Below are positions 27,173 to 34,498 of a DNA stretch of 64,000 nt, piece after piece. Both the position numbers and the translations under genes were made by a program. Source of the DNA: Roseomonas alba (GTDB taxonomy: Bacteria; Pseudomonadota; Alphaproteobacteria; Acetobacterales; Acetobacteraceae); NCBI RefSeq assembly GCF_019430885.1, contig NZ_JAHYBZ010000009.1, positions 248,001 to 312,000 of the forward strand. Direction: 5' to 3'. The notes under the pieces are model-generated. The model saw only the letters and a program-made list of their open reading frames with translations, was not told where the DNA came from and did not search any database. The stretch's first letter is position 1, and each line of letters begins with the position of its first letter.

Positions 27173-28279
27173 ATGCTGCAAGCGCCACCCGCCGAACCCG
27201 GCATGCGCGAGGATGAGGTCGATACGCCGGCGCTGCTGATCGACCTCGATGCCTTCGAGCACAACCTGGACACCATGGCGGCATTGCTGGCGCCCACGGG
27301 TGCGAAGCTGCGCGCCCATGCCAAGACGCACAAATCGTCGGTGATCGCGAAGCTGCAGATGGCGCGCGGCGCGGTCGGACAATGCGTGCAGAAGGTGGGG
27401 GAGGCGGAGCAGCTCGCCTGGGGTGGCATTCCGGACGTGCTGGTGACGAACCAGGTCGTGGCGCCGAGGAAGCTGGCGCGACTCGCGGCCCTGGCGGGCA
27501 TCTGCAAGGTCGGGCTGTGCACGGATGACCCGGCGCAGGTCGCGCTGGCGGAACAGGCCGCGGAAGCCGCCGGCGTGCGCCTGCCCGTGCTGGTCGAGAT
27601 CGATGTCGGCATGGGCCGCGCCGGAGTGGAGCATGGTCCCGCGGCCGTCGCGCTGGCGGAGAGGATCGCGGCGAGCAAGCACCTGATGTTTGGTGGGCTG
27701 CAGGCCTATCACGGGAGCGCGCAGCACATTCGCGCGCCGGAAGCGCGCGCGGCGGCAATCGCCGAAGCCGTGGCGCGGTCGCGCCGAACCGTGGAGCAGT
27801 TGAAGCAGAGAGGTCTCGACTGCCCGATCGTCGGCGGCGCGGGAACCGGCACCTTCCGCCATGAAGCGACCAGCGGCGTCTATACGGAAATCCAGGCCGG
27901 GTCCTACGCCTTCATGGATGTGGACTACGCGAAGAACGACGATGCGCCGCCCTTCCGGCAGTCGCTGTTCGTGCTGAGCCAGGTGATGTCGCGCGCGACG
28001 CCGGGCGTCGCCGTGGTGGATTGCGGGCACAAGGGCGTGTCGGTGGATTCCGGCATGCCGGGCGTGTGGGAACGGCCGGGGCTGCGCTATGCGGGGGCCT
28101 CGGACGAGCACGGCAAGATCCTGATCGAGGACGGAACCGCGCCGGCGCTGGGCGAGAAGTTGCGTCTTGCGCCCGGTCACTGCGACCCGACGGTCGATCG
28201 CTACGACTGGTATGTCGGCGTGCGGAAGGGGCGGGTGGAATGCCTGTGGCCGATCGCGGCGCGGGGTGCGATGGCATGA
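27173..28279 (+). CDS. DSD1-type PLP enzyme (D-serine dehydratase / D-threonine aldolase-like, fold III)
   Basis: The 368-residue protein has an alanine-racemase-like barrel with the PLP Lys51 in RAHAKTHKS. A C-terminal beta domain carries the Zn-binding PGHCDPTV motif (His and Cys) that separates the D-Ser dehydratase / D-threonine aldolase / beta-hydroxyaspartate aldolase group from alanine racemases. It may act on D-serine, D-threonine or 3-hydroxyaspartate; these cannot be told apart here. The start ATG 27173 follows AAGGGATG. It is divergent from the amine oxidase with a 37-bp gap, and its stop overlaps the start of a small gene (ATGA), so those two are co-translated. Confidence 0.88.
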   Translation: MLQAPPAEPGMREDEVDTPALLIDLDAFEHNLDTMAALLAPTGAKLRAHAKTHKSSVIAKLQMARGAVGQCVQKVGEAEQLAWGGIPDVLVTNQVVAPRKLARLAALAGICKVGLCTDDPAQVALAEQAAEAAGVRLPVLVEIDVGMGRAGVEHGPAAVALAERIAASKHLMFGGLQAYHGSAQHIRAPEARAAAIAEAVARSRRTVEQLKQRGLDCPIVGGAGTGTFRHEATSGVYTEIQAGSYAFMDVDYAKNDDAPPFRQSLFVLSQVMSRATPGVAVVDCGHKGVSVDSGMPGVWERPGLRYAGASDEHGKILIEDGTAPALGEKLRLAPGHCDPTVDRYDWYVGVRKGRVECLWPIAARGAMA

Positions 28280-28617
28280 GTGGCGTGGCGCCGACCCCCT
28301 TCGATCCGGCGCGACTGCCGGAGGAGGATGAGGCGCCGCCGCCCCAGATCCTGCATTCGCGCGACCTGGCCGACGCCGCGCCTGGCGAGGCGCCGGACTA
28401 CGACTACAATTTCCTCGACTACCTGTTCACCGAGGAGACTTGGAGCGTCGGCGCGCGCGCCTATCTGGGCGAGCCGGGTGCAGTCCATGTCGGCTTGCCG
28501 CGTGCGGAGTTGGCACAGCCGGACTTCGCGGCCGTGCTGATCTACCTGCAAAGGCGCTTCGCGGTGATCCGGTGCCTGGAGGCGGATGGCTACCGCGACG
28601 CCTGGGTCGCGGTCTGA
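28276..28617 (+). CDS. Small acidic protein of unknown function
   Basis: The product has 113 residues and starts at ATG 28276, overlapping the preceding stop (ATGA), which implies translational coupling with the DSD1-type enzyme. The N-terminal half is acidic and Pro-rich (PEEDEAPPPQILHSRDL). The C-terminal half looks folded (DYNFLDYLFTEETWSV, ADFAAVLIYLQRRF-like pattern, VIRCLEADGYRDAW). No known domain is recognised. It converges on the S24 repressor gene with 4 bp between stops. Confidence 0.65.
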   Translation: MSGVAPTPFDPARLPEEDEAPPPQILHSRDLADAAPGEAPDYDYNFLDYLFTEETWSVGARAYLGEPGAVHVGLPRAELAQPDFAAVLIYLQRRFAVIRCLEADGYRDAWVAV

Positions 28618-28621
28618 TCCG

Positions 28622-29275
28622 TCACTGGCTCGCCCAGATGATCCGGTGCATCCAGGTGATCTCCGGCAGTTCGAAGCTGTAGGAGGGATGCGCCGGGTTC
28701 AGGCTGGCCAGCTCGATGCGCTTGGCTGACTGGCGGCGCAGTTCCTTGGCCATCACCTCGCCCTTCTGGGTGCGCACCACCACGCGGTCGCCGCGGCGCA
28801 CCGGCGCGGCGGGGGAGACCACCACCACATCGCCGTCGCGGAAGACGGGTTCCATGGACTCGCCGGAAATCTCGAGGGCGTAGGCGTTGGGGTCGCCGAT
28901 CTCGGGCAGGGAGATCTCGTCCCAGGACCCGCCGACCGGATAGCCGCCATCGTCGAAATAGCCCTCGCCGCCGGCCTGGGCGAGGCCGATGAGGGGAATG
29001 CGGCGGCCGGCGCCAACCCGGCCGCTGCCGCCGCGGGGCAGGGCAGGCAGGCCGGAGACAAGGGAGGCGAAATCCTCGATCCCCCGCCCGGTCGCGGTGA
29101 GGACCTTGGCGACGCTCTCGGTCGAGGGCCAGCGCGCGCGGCCATCGGCGCCGATGCGCTTCGAGGGGTTGAAGGCGGTGGGGTCGAGCCCGGCCTTGCG
29201 CGCCAGGCCCGAGGCCGAGAGCCCGTGCTCGGCTGCGAGGGCATCGAGGGCGCGCCAGATGTCGTCGTGCCGCAT
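28622..29275 (-). CDS. S24 / LexA-CI-like repressor with self-cleavage domain
   Basis: The 217-residue product has an N-terminal HTH (about 1-65, with LSASGLARKAGLDPTAFN) and a C-terminal S24 peptidase domain. The catalytic Ser140 is in ISGESMEPVF, the Lys177 general base is in GEVMAKELRR, and a candidate Ala101-Gly102 cleavage site is in GLAQAGGEG. Such repressors are inactivated by RecA-stimulated self-cleavage after DNA damage. It is divergent from the first gene of the podovirus-like island and separated from it by an operator-like region, so it is the natural candidate for the island's repressor. Similar stand-alone host S24 regulators exist. Confidence 0.88.
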   Translation of the reverse strand: MRHDDIWRALDALAAEHGLSASGLARKAGLDPTAFNPSKRIGADGRARWPSTESVAKVLTATGRGIEDFASLVSGLPALPRGGSGRVGAGRRIPLIGLAQAGGEGYFDDGGYPVGGSWDEISLPEIGDPNAYALEISGESMEPVFRDGDVVVVSPAAPVRRGDRVVVRTQKGEVMAKELRRQSAKRIELASLNPAHPSYSFELPEITWMHRIIWASQ

Positions 29276-29344
29276 GGGTGGTGGGGGTTCCTTGCTCCGG
29301 TCCTGGTGGAGGACGCGAATCCAGATGCTGTGTCGTTCCTGGGC

Positions 29345-29447
29345 AACCTATCCTAGGTTTTGTTTCGCGAAGCAACAGGTAGATTTTCCTTTTTGGACTT
29401 GCCGGCCGCAACTGTCGCGGTTAATGTTCTTGTATTGTTCACCTATC
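29345..29447. promoter_or_regulatory. Candidate operator/promoter region of the prophage island
   Basis: The AT-rich 187-bp gap between the divergent S24 repressor and the first island gene contains a perfect palindrome AACCTA-TCC-TAGGTT (29345-29359). Next is a near-perfect palindrome TTGTTTCGCGAAGCAA (29360-29375, one mismatch). A second ACCTATC half-site lies at 29441-29447 (the first is at 29346-29352), just before the start at 29463. The layout fits repressor operators controlling both directions. Promoter elements are not clear enough to assign. Confidence 0.5.
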
Positions 29448-29462
29448 AGGCGAGATCCCCCC

Positions 29463-29837
29463 ATGCGCCCTGCCCCCCGCACCAGCCATGCGCCCCGCTA
29501 CGCCAGCATCACCGCCGCCGAGCCCTTCCGCTCGGCCGAGGAAGCCTGGTTCTGGACTATGTCGGCGCTGATCGCCCGGCGCGACGGCGCGCGCATCGCC
29601 GCCGGCCGCGGCGAGAAGGTCCGGCCCTGTGAACCCGACGACGTGATCAAGTGCCTCGACCGGCTGTATCGCCATCGCCGGATCGATCTGATCCATGCGC
29701 GCGTCATGCGCGTCTGGGGCGAGCGCGGCCAGGCGCCCGACCCGCGGCACCTGTCCGAGCGTGCCGACGCGGCGCAGTGGCGTGAGGCGATGAATCGCCT
29801 GGAATGGCCGCTACGGGTCAAGGGAATCGTTGCGTGA
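29463..29837 (+). CDS. Island leader protein 1, unknown function
   Basis: The 124-residue product starts at ATG 29463 behind GGCGAG. It is mostly helical with SAEEAWFWTMSALIARRDG and a basic segment CLDRLYRHRRIDLIHARVMR, suggesting nucleic-acid contact, but no domain is assigned with confidence. It is the first gene after the candidate operators and overlaps the next gene (GTGA), so the two form a short early operon ending at the terminator at 30343-30388. A regulatory or DNA-binding role is inference from position. Confidence 0.7.
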   Translation: MRPAPRTSHAPRYASITAAEPFRSAEEAWFWTMSALIARRDGARIAAGRGEKVRPCEPDDVIKCLDRLYRHRRIDLIHARVMRVWGERGQAPDPRHLSERADAAQWREAMNRLEWPLRVKGIVA

Positions 29838-30274
29838 GGCCGGGTTTGCGCGCGGCGCGCGAGGCGGGGCAGGAGGTCTGGATCGCCTTCGGCGGCGACG
29901 CCGACCAGCCCTGGCTGCGGCCCCTGCGCCGTGGCTTCCGGCACTGCTTCGCCGCGTTGCGTGACGAGGCCGGCTGGACGGTGCTGGAGCCCCTGTCGGG
30001 CCGGCTGGTGGTGATGCGCCTTGCGGTCCCGGCGGGTTTCGACCTGCCGGGATTCTACGTGCGCGCGGGGCTGGTCGTGGCTGGGCCGTTCGAGCCCGGG
30101 CCGCCCCTCGCCACGCGGCTGCCGGGGCTGCTGCCGATGAACTGCGTGGGGCTGTGCCGGGCTGTGCTGGGCGCCGGCGCGCCCTTCGCGCTGACCCCCT
30201 GGGGGCTGTTCCGGCGGCTCACGAAGATTCGTGGCGAATATAGGAAAAAAGTCTTGACCGCGGCCGCGGGCTGA
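29834..30274 (+). CDS. Island leader protein 2, unknown function
   Basis: The 146-residue product is read from GTG 29834, which overlaps the TGA of the preceding gene, with GGGA 10 nt upstream. It contains mixed alpha/beta sequence (EVWIAFGGDADQPWLRPL, FDLPGFYVRAGLVV, PMNCVGLCRAVLG) and a basic C-terminus (RRLTKIRGEYRKK). No recognised domain. It ends before an untranslated stretch with a strong terminator, so it belongs to the early two-gene unit rather than the structural operon. Confidence 0.65.
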   Translation: MRPGLRAAREAGQEVWIAFGGDADQPWLRPLRRGFRHCFAALRDEAGWTVLEPLSGRLVVMRLAVPAGFDLPGFYVRAGLVVAGPFEPGPPLATRLPGLLPMNCVGLCRAVLGAGAPFALTPWGLFRRLTKIRGEYRKKVLTAAAG

Positions 30275-30342
30275 TCTATCACCCCTCTCGCCAAGGGGCG
30301 ATCTGCGCCCGATGGCCTTCCTCCCGTTCCCCCCGAAGACTT

Positions 30343-30388
30343 GCGCGGGCCCGCTCCTCCTCATCGAGGGGCGGGCCCGCGGCTTTTT
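30343..30388 (+). terminator. Rho-independent terminator before the structural operon
   Basis: CGCGGGCCCGC (30344-30354) pairs perfectly with GCGGGCCCGCG (30371-30381), 11 bp with a 16-nt loop, and is followed by GCTTTTT (30382-30388). It closes the short early unit and implies that the structural genes need read-through or their own promoter. A second small hairpin GGAGGGA/TCCCTCC follows at about 30399-30415. Confidence 0.8.
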
Positions 30389-30441
30389 GGGGCCACGCGG
30401 AGGGAGATCCCTCCCTGCATCCGAAGAGGAGCCGCGCGCGC

Positions 30442-30675
30442 ATGGGTGGCCTGTTCCGAGCCCCGAAGCCTGTCGTCGTCGCGCCGCCGGCCGCGGCGGC
30501 GACGACCACCACCGACCCGGCGCAGGCCGCCGAGGAAACCGCCGCCGCGTCCCGCGCCGAGGCACGCAGCCGCGCCACGCGGGGTCTTGCCGGCACGATC
30601 GCCACTTCGGCCCGCGGCCTGCTGGACGCGCGGCCCGATTTCGCCGCGACCCGCAAGTCGCTGCTGGGGGAATGA
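30442..30675 (+). CDS. Small Ala-rich phage protein upstream of portal
   Basis: The 77-residue product starts at ATG 30442 with GAGGAG just upstream. It has low complexity: MGGLFRAPKPVVV, then runs of Ala and Thr, an Ala/Glu/Arg helix (AAEETAAASRAEARSRATRG) and a conserved-looking tail DFAATRKSLLGE. It ends 4 nt before the portal start. Small Ala-rich proteins with GLFGAPKPPA-like starts commonly precede T7-type portals in alphaproteobacterial prophages; the role is unknown, possibly in assembly. Confidence 0.7.
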   Translation: MGGLFRAPKPVVVAPPAAAATTTTDPAQAAEETAAASRAEARSRATRGLAGTIATSARGLLDARPDFAATRKSLLGE

Positions 30676-30679
30676 CGCC

Positions 30680-32089
30680 ATGACGCCGGAGGACATCCTG
30701 GCGCGCCAGGCGCGCGCCATCGACCGTCGCCGCGACCAGGACGCGCTGTGGCAGGATTGCTACGACCACGTGCTGCCGCCGGCGACCGGCGGGCGCGTCG
30801 CGCTGTATGACGCGACGGCCGCCGATGCGGCGGAACAGCTCGCCGCCTCGCTGCTCGCCGAGCTGACGCCGCCCTGGTCGCGCTGGTTCGGCCTCGCGCC
30901 CGCACGTTCGGTCGAGGGTGATACCGACGCTGCCATGGCGCTGGAAGATGCGGCCGAGACGCTGCAGGGGCATTTCGACCGCTCCAACTTCGCGCTCGAG
31001 ATGCACCAGGCCTTCCTTGACCTGGTCATCGCCGGCACGGGCGTATTGCTGGTCGAGGAAGCGCCGCTCGGCGAGGCCTCCGCGCTGCGCTTCACCGCCG
31101 TGCCGCTGCGCGAGGCGGTGCTGGAGGAAGGACCGTCCGGCCGGCTCGACACCGTCTATCGGGCCGCGCGGCTGACCGAGGCAGAGCTGCGCCGCCGCTA
31201 TCCCGCCGCGCCGCTGCCGCCGGTATCCGACGACGATGCCGACCAGCCGCGCCATCGCGTCGTCGAGGCGGTGTGGCCCGACTGGAACGGAACCCGCTTC
31301 ATGGCCATTGCCGCGACGGAGTCCGGTCCCGTCGTGCTGGCCGAGGGGCGCTTCGCGGAGAATCCCTTCATCGCCTTCCGCTGGCTGAAGGCGCCGGGCG
31401 AGACCTATGGCCGCGGCCCCGTCGCCAAGGCACTGCCCGACATCCGCACCGCAAACAAGGTGGTGGAGCTGGTGCTGAAGAACGCCTCCATCGCCGCGAC
31501 GGGGATCTGGCAGGCCGATGATGACGGCGTACTGAACCCGGCCACGGTGCGGCTGGAACCGGGGGCGATCATTCCGAAGGCGCCCGGGTCGGCGGGGCTG
31601 ACGCCGCTCGCCGCGCCCGGGAATTTCGACGTCTCGCAGCTCGTGCTGTCGGACATGCGGTCGCGCATTCGCGGCGCGCTGCTCGCCGACCGGCTCGGCC
31701 CGCAGCGCAAGGACAACATGACGGCGACCGAGGTGCTGGAACGCGCGGCGGAGACCGCGCGGCTGCTCGGCGCCACCTATGGCCGCTTGCAGTCGGAACT
31801 GCTGACGCCGCTGGTCTCGCGCTGCCTCGCCATCCTGCGCCGGCGCGGGGAGGTGCCGCCGCTGCTGCTCGGTGGGCAGGAGGCGGTGCTGCGCTACCGC
31901 AGCCCGCTCGCCCAGGTGCAGGGGCGCGCGGATGCGGCGAACACGCTGCTGTTCCTCCAGGCGGTGCGGGCCATGGGCAACGAGGCCATCGCCCAGATCG
32001 ACATGCCCGCGGCGGCGCGCTGGCTCGGACGCACGCTGTCCGCGCCCGCCGAGATCGTCCTTCCCCCCGTTCAACCCCACAAGGAGTGA
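30680..32089 (+). CDS. Portal / head-to-tail connector protein (T7 gp8-like)
   Basis: The 469-residue protein has the Head-tail_con signature region YGRGPVAKALPDIRTANKVV and then LVLKNASIAATGIWQAD, with the basic DRLGPQRKDNMTATEVLER segment typical of podoviral connectors. The protein would form the dodecameric ring through which DNA enters and leaves the head. The ATG at 30680 lies 4 nt after the small upstream gene; longer in-frame starts overlap that gene. It is a little shorter than T7 gp8 (536 residues) but covers the core. The scaffold gene follows after 4 nt. Confidence 0.93.
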   Translation: MTPEDILARQARAIDRRRDQDALWQDCYDHVLPPATGGRVALYDATAADAAEQLAASLLAELTPPWSRWFGLAPARSVEGDTDAAMALEDAAETLQGHFDRSNFALEMHQAFLDLVIAGTGVLLVEEAPLGEASALRFTAVPLREAVLEEGPSGRLDTVYRAARLTEAELRRRYPAAPLPPVSDDDADQPRHRVVEAVWPDWNGTRFMAIAATESGPVVLAEGRFAENPFIAFRWLKAPGETYGRGPVAKALPDIRTANKVVELVLKNASIAATGIWQADDDGVLNPATVRLEPGAIIPKAPGSAGLTPLAAPGNFDVSQLVLSDMRSRIRGALLADRLGPQRKDNMTATEVLERAAETARLLGATYGRLQSELLTPLVSRCLAILRRRGEVPPLLLGGQEAVLRYRSPLAQVQGRADAANTLLFLQAVRAMGNEAIAQIDMPAAARWLGRTLSAPAEIVLPPVQPHKE

Positions 32090-32093
32090 GCCC

Positions 32094-32837
32094 ATGCCCG
32101 AGGATCTGCTGGAGACCGCGCTCGCCGCTGACGCCGCGCCGCAGAAGGGCGCGCGGCCCGAGGATGTGCCCGAGAAGTTCTGGGATGCCGAGACCGGCAC
32201 GCTGCGCATCGACGCGCTGCTGAAGTCGTATCGCGAACTGGAGAAGCGCCTGTCCCAGCGCATCGCCCCGCCGGGCGAGGATGCGCCGGAGGAGGAGCGT
32301 ATCCGCTTCCGCCGCGCCATCGGCGTGCCGGATGCGCCGGACGGCTACGCGATCGAGGCGAAGCATGAGCTGTGCTGCGCGGATGACGCGATCAACCAGC
32401 GCCTGCACCAGGCCGGCTTCAGCCAGCCGCAGGCGCAGCTCGTCTACGACCTGGCGGCGGAGCGCCTGCTGCCGCTGATCGCCGAAGCCGCCGGCCAGTT
32501 CGAGGCCGACCGCCAGGTCGAGACGCTGCGCGCGCATTTCGGCGGCGAGGAGCGCTTCCGTCGCGTCGCGCAGCAGATCACGGCCTGGGGCAAGGCGAAA
32601 CTGCCCGCGCCGGTGATGGAGGCGCTGTCCACCACCGCCGAGGGCGTGATCGCGCTGCATCGGATGATGGAGGCGAAGGAGCCGGGCCTCGCGCCGCGCG
32701 CGGATGCGACGGGCGCGGCGGATGAGGGCGAGTTGCGCGCGATGATGCGCGACCCGCGCTACTGGCGGACGCGCGAGCCGGAATTCGTCAAGCGCGTGAC
32801 GGATGGGTTCCGGCGGCTGGTGGGCGGGGCTTCGTAG
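32094..32837 (+). CDS. Capsid assembly (scaffold) protein, T7 gp9-like
   Basis: The 247-residue acidic, mainly helical protein starts at ATG 32094 after AAGGAGTGAGCCC. Its N-terminal part contains PEKFWDAETGTLRIDALLKSY, a start widely seen in podoviral capsid assembly proteins. The C-terminal tail (residues about 214-242) holds LRAMMRDPRYW, then a Pro-Glu and VTDGFRRL. By analogy with P22 and T7, this terminal helical tail would bind the capsid protein during procapsid assembly. A closely related tail motif recurs at the N-terminus of the next gene product. Position between portal and capsid supports the scaffold role. Confidence 0.88.
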   Translation: MPEDLLETALAADAAPQKGARPEDVPEKFWDAETGTLRIDALLKSYRELEKRLSQRIAPPGEDAPEEERIRFRRAIGVPDAPDGYAIEAKHELCCADDAINQRLHQAGFSQPQAQLVYDLAAERLLPLIAEAAGQFEADRQVETLRAHFGGEERFRRVAQQITAWGKAKLPAPVMEALSTTAEGVIALHRMMEAKEPGLAPRADATGAADEGELRAMMRDPRYWRTREPEFVKRVTDGFRRLVGGAS

Positions 32838-32907
32838 GCTCGCGGCTGGGTCGGCCGTTCGCGAAGCGCGGAGGCCGATCCGCCTCCCTTGGGCAAAGGA
32901 TGCACAA

Positions 32908-33789
32908 ATGCCAGATCGTGTTCCGATCGATGCCGCGCGTCTGCGTGCCGCCGTGGCGGATGAGCGGTACTGGAATGCTGGTCATCCGGAGCGGGGCGCA
33001 TGGCAGAGCTGGGTCGCCGATGGATACCAGGCGCTCTACAGCAACGACCGTGCGGGCAGTGGTGGTGTGATGCATGTCCGCGCATTTGTGCGGGACGGGC
33101 ATGCGGTGGCGGCACATGTGCGCGGCGCGCCGTCCCGAGACAGTGCGGAATCCCGTGATGCCGGATCGGCATCCCGCGCCGAGGACAGGTCCGGCGCAGT
33201 TCGGCAGCAGCCGGTGTCCGGTCTCCATGGGTTGGCGATCGCGCGACGAAATCTGCTGGATGGCAGTTCCGTCGCGCCGGTGATGGGTCGCCGGCGTCGT
33301 GACGGCATCATCGGACGGCGTCCGGACACGATCCTGGAAGGGGCCGCCGGGGGTGGCGGCGCGTATCGGTCGCCGGCCGGTCGGAGCTCCGTGCAAGGGG
33401 CGCCGCCACCAACCGTCTCGCCACGCAGCCAGGAACTGGTGGATATGATTGCGCCGGGAGGTCGGCCAATCGGGACACGATTGCGCGGCTCGATCTCTGA
33501 CATTCGTTCCTTGTCAGGCGACCAACCTGCGGCAGAGGCGATGCTGAGACGATTGATCGAGGGGCGGGGAGCAGTCAATATTACTCCGCGAGGACACCCT
33601 GGGCGAATGTATCGTCTTGATGATGGTAGCATCATCGGCTACCGCCCGACATCATCCAGTGTCAACCCGGCGATTGACGTTAATATCCCTGGATTCCTCG
33701 AAATAACCAAGCTCCATTCCTGTGGAGGTGGCGATGACAATGATCGAGGAAAGGATCTCGCAACTGCGCGTGGCCGCAGCGATGGATGA
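32908..33789 (+). CDS. Putative toxin with scaffold-like N-terminal motif (cargo gene)
   Basis: The 293-residue product starts at ATG 32908 after AAAGGA. Residues 12-43 repeat the scaffold C-terminal motif: L-R-A, then D-x-R-Y-W, P-E, and D-G-Y-x-x-L. A Ser/Arg/Gly-rich linker follows (about 45-200). The last part (about 221-271) is a compact domain with ITPRGHPGRMYRLDDGS, GYRPTSSS and PAIDVNIPG, resembling C-terminal toxin domains of polymorphic toxins; the family is not named with certainty. Base composition from about 33420 is clearly AT-richer than the island. The stop lies 56 nt inside the next gene, so the last ~22 residues are probably an extension. It interrupts the usual scaffold-capsid order. 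Confidence 0.6.
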   Translation: MPDRVPIDAARLRAAVADERYWNAGHPERGAWQSWVADGYQALYSNDRAGSGGVMHVRAFVRDGHAVAAHVRGAPSRDSAESRDAGSASRAEDRSGAVRQQPVSGLHGLAIARRNLLDGSSVAPVMGRRRRDGIIGRRPDTILEGAAGGGGAYRSPAGRSSVQGAPPPTVSPRSQELVDMIAPGGRPIGTRLRGSISDIRSLSGDQPAAEAMLRRLIEGRGAVNITPRGHPGRMYRLDDGSIIGYRPTSSSVNPAIDVNIPGFLEITKLHSCGGGDDNDRGKDLATARGRSDG

Positions 33790-34090
33790 TGTCAGCTTCC
33801 CGATCATCCTCAATGCGCTGCGGGACCTCGATCGGCCCCCGCCCGGCGCCGACGACACGGAGCGCATGCTCAACTTCGTCTCCCTGCTGCTCGATCATGG
33901 CTTCGTGGCGGTGACGAGCCCCTATGCTGATCCGCCGAGCACCCCCTGGCCCGAGCAGGCACGGGGAAAGGCCGCTATCCTGCAGCGCATCCGGCGGGAA
34001 TGGGAGGCACTGGATCACGAAGTCACCTTCCTCGACCTCTGCTGGTTCCATCGCCCGGGTGACGATGCAGCGAAGGCTGTCACCGACTGA
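33734..34090 (+). CDS. Putative immunity protein for the adjacent toxin
   Basis: The 118-residue acidic protein starts at ATG 33734 behind a strong GGAGGTG (33723-33729), inside the 3' end of the toxin gene (56-nt overlap). The sequence ISQLRVAAAMDDVSFPIILN, RMLNFVSLLLDHGFVAV and EVTFLDLCWFH is helical with several aromatic and acidic residues, as is common for small immunity proteins, but no family is assigned. The tight overlap with the toxin-like gene, its size and charge support a toxin-immunity pair. It could alternatively be an unrelated phage cargo gene. Confidence 0.55.
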   Translation: MTMIEERISQLRVAAAMDDVSFPIILNALRDLDRPPPGADDTERMLNFVSLLLDHGFVAVTSPYADPPSTPWPEQARGKAAILQRIRREWEALDHEVTFLDLCWFHRPGDDAAKAVTD

Positions 34091-34115
34091 GGGCCTTTCG
34101 GCGCGATGCGGCGCT

Positions 34116-34221
34116 GGAACGCGATTGGTTCGCCTGCGTTCACCAACCACGTTCCAACCGATCGTTTGATCGCGTGATCCAGATATCCGGTGCCTGCGCG
34201 CCGCCGGCCATCATGTTCTGA
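34116..34221. repeat. R2 palindromic element, copy b
   Basis: This copy is related to 10226-10322. It shares GTTCACCAACCACGTTCCAACC, TCGCGTGATCCAGATATCCGG and GCCTGCGCGCC with similar spacing, and ends in CATCATGTTCTG where copy a ends in CATCACGCTCTA. It lies directly downstream of the putative immunity gene. Confidence 0.55.
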
Positions 34222-34345
34222 CAGTCCCGGCGATCCGCGCCCGTCCAAACGACCAACATCCTGACACCTCGCCTCCCGGCGCGGCTCGAGCGGCTCCTCC
34301 TCCGCTCGCCGCGCCGCAGGCCCCGCGCGACCCGCGCGGTGGCCC

Positions 34346-34376
34346 GGGGGCGGGCGGCTTCGTGCTGCCCGCCCCC
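34346..34376 (+). terminator. Hairpin upstream of capsid gene
   Basis: GGGGGCGGGC (34346-34355) pairs with GCCCGCCCCC (34367-34376) around an 11-nt loop, followed by GTCCGTTTTCG. The short T-run makes a factor-independent terminator plausible, possibly attenuating transcription from the cargo genes into the capsid gene. Confidence 0.5.
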
Positions 34377-34498
34377 GTCCGTTTTCGCCCGCGCATAACC
34401 GGTCTCGCCGGCGCGCGGGCCGCGTCGCTGCCTGGCCCTTCGCGGTCAACCGGGTCTCGGCGCTTTCCCATCCAACACAGATCGAAAGGGACACCCGC

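Larger units (their letters stand above)
34091..34498. other. Non-coding gap between cargo genes and capsid gene
   Basis: This 408-bp stretch contains no convincing gene. It holds the R2b repeat (34116-34221) next to the immunity gene, a GC hairpin at 34346-34376, and the capsid ribosome binding site AAAGGGA (34484-34490). The gap is unusually long for this operon, whose other junctions are 0-5 nt or carry hairpins, and is probably part of the insertion scar of the cargo genes. Confidence 0.5.

Noticed and set aside
30243..30252. A6-G run near the end of leader gene 2 as a programmed frameshift site
   Set aside because: The frame ends normally 22 nt later and the alternative frames give no continuation or conserved domain.
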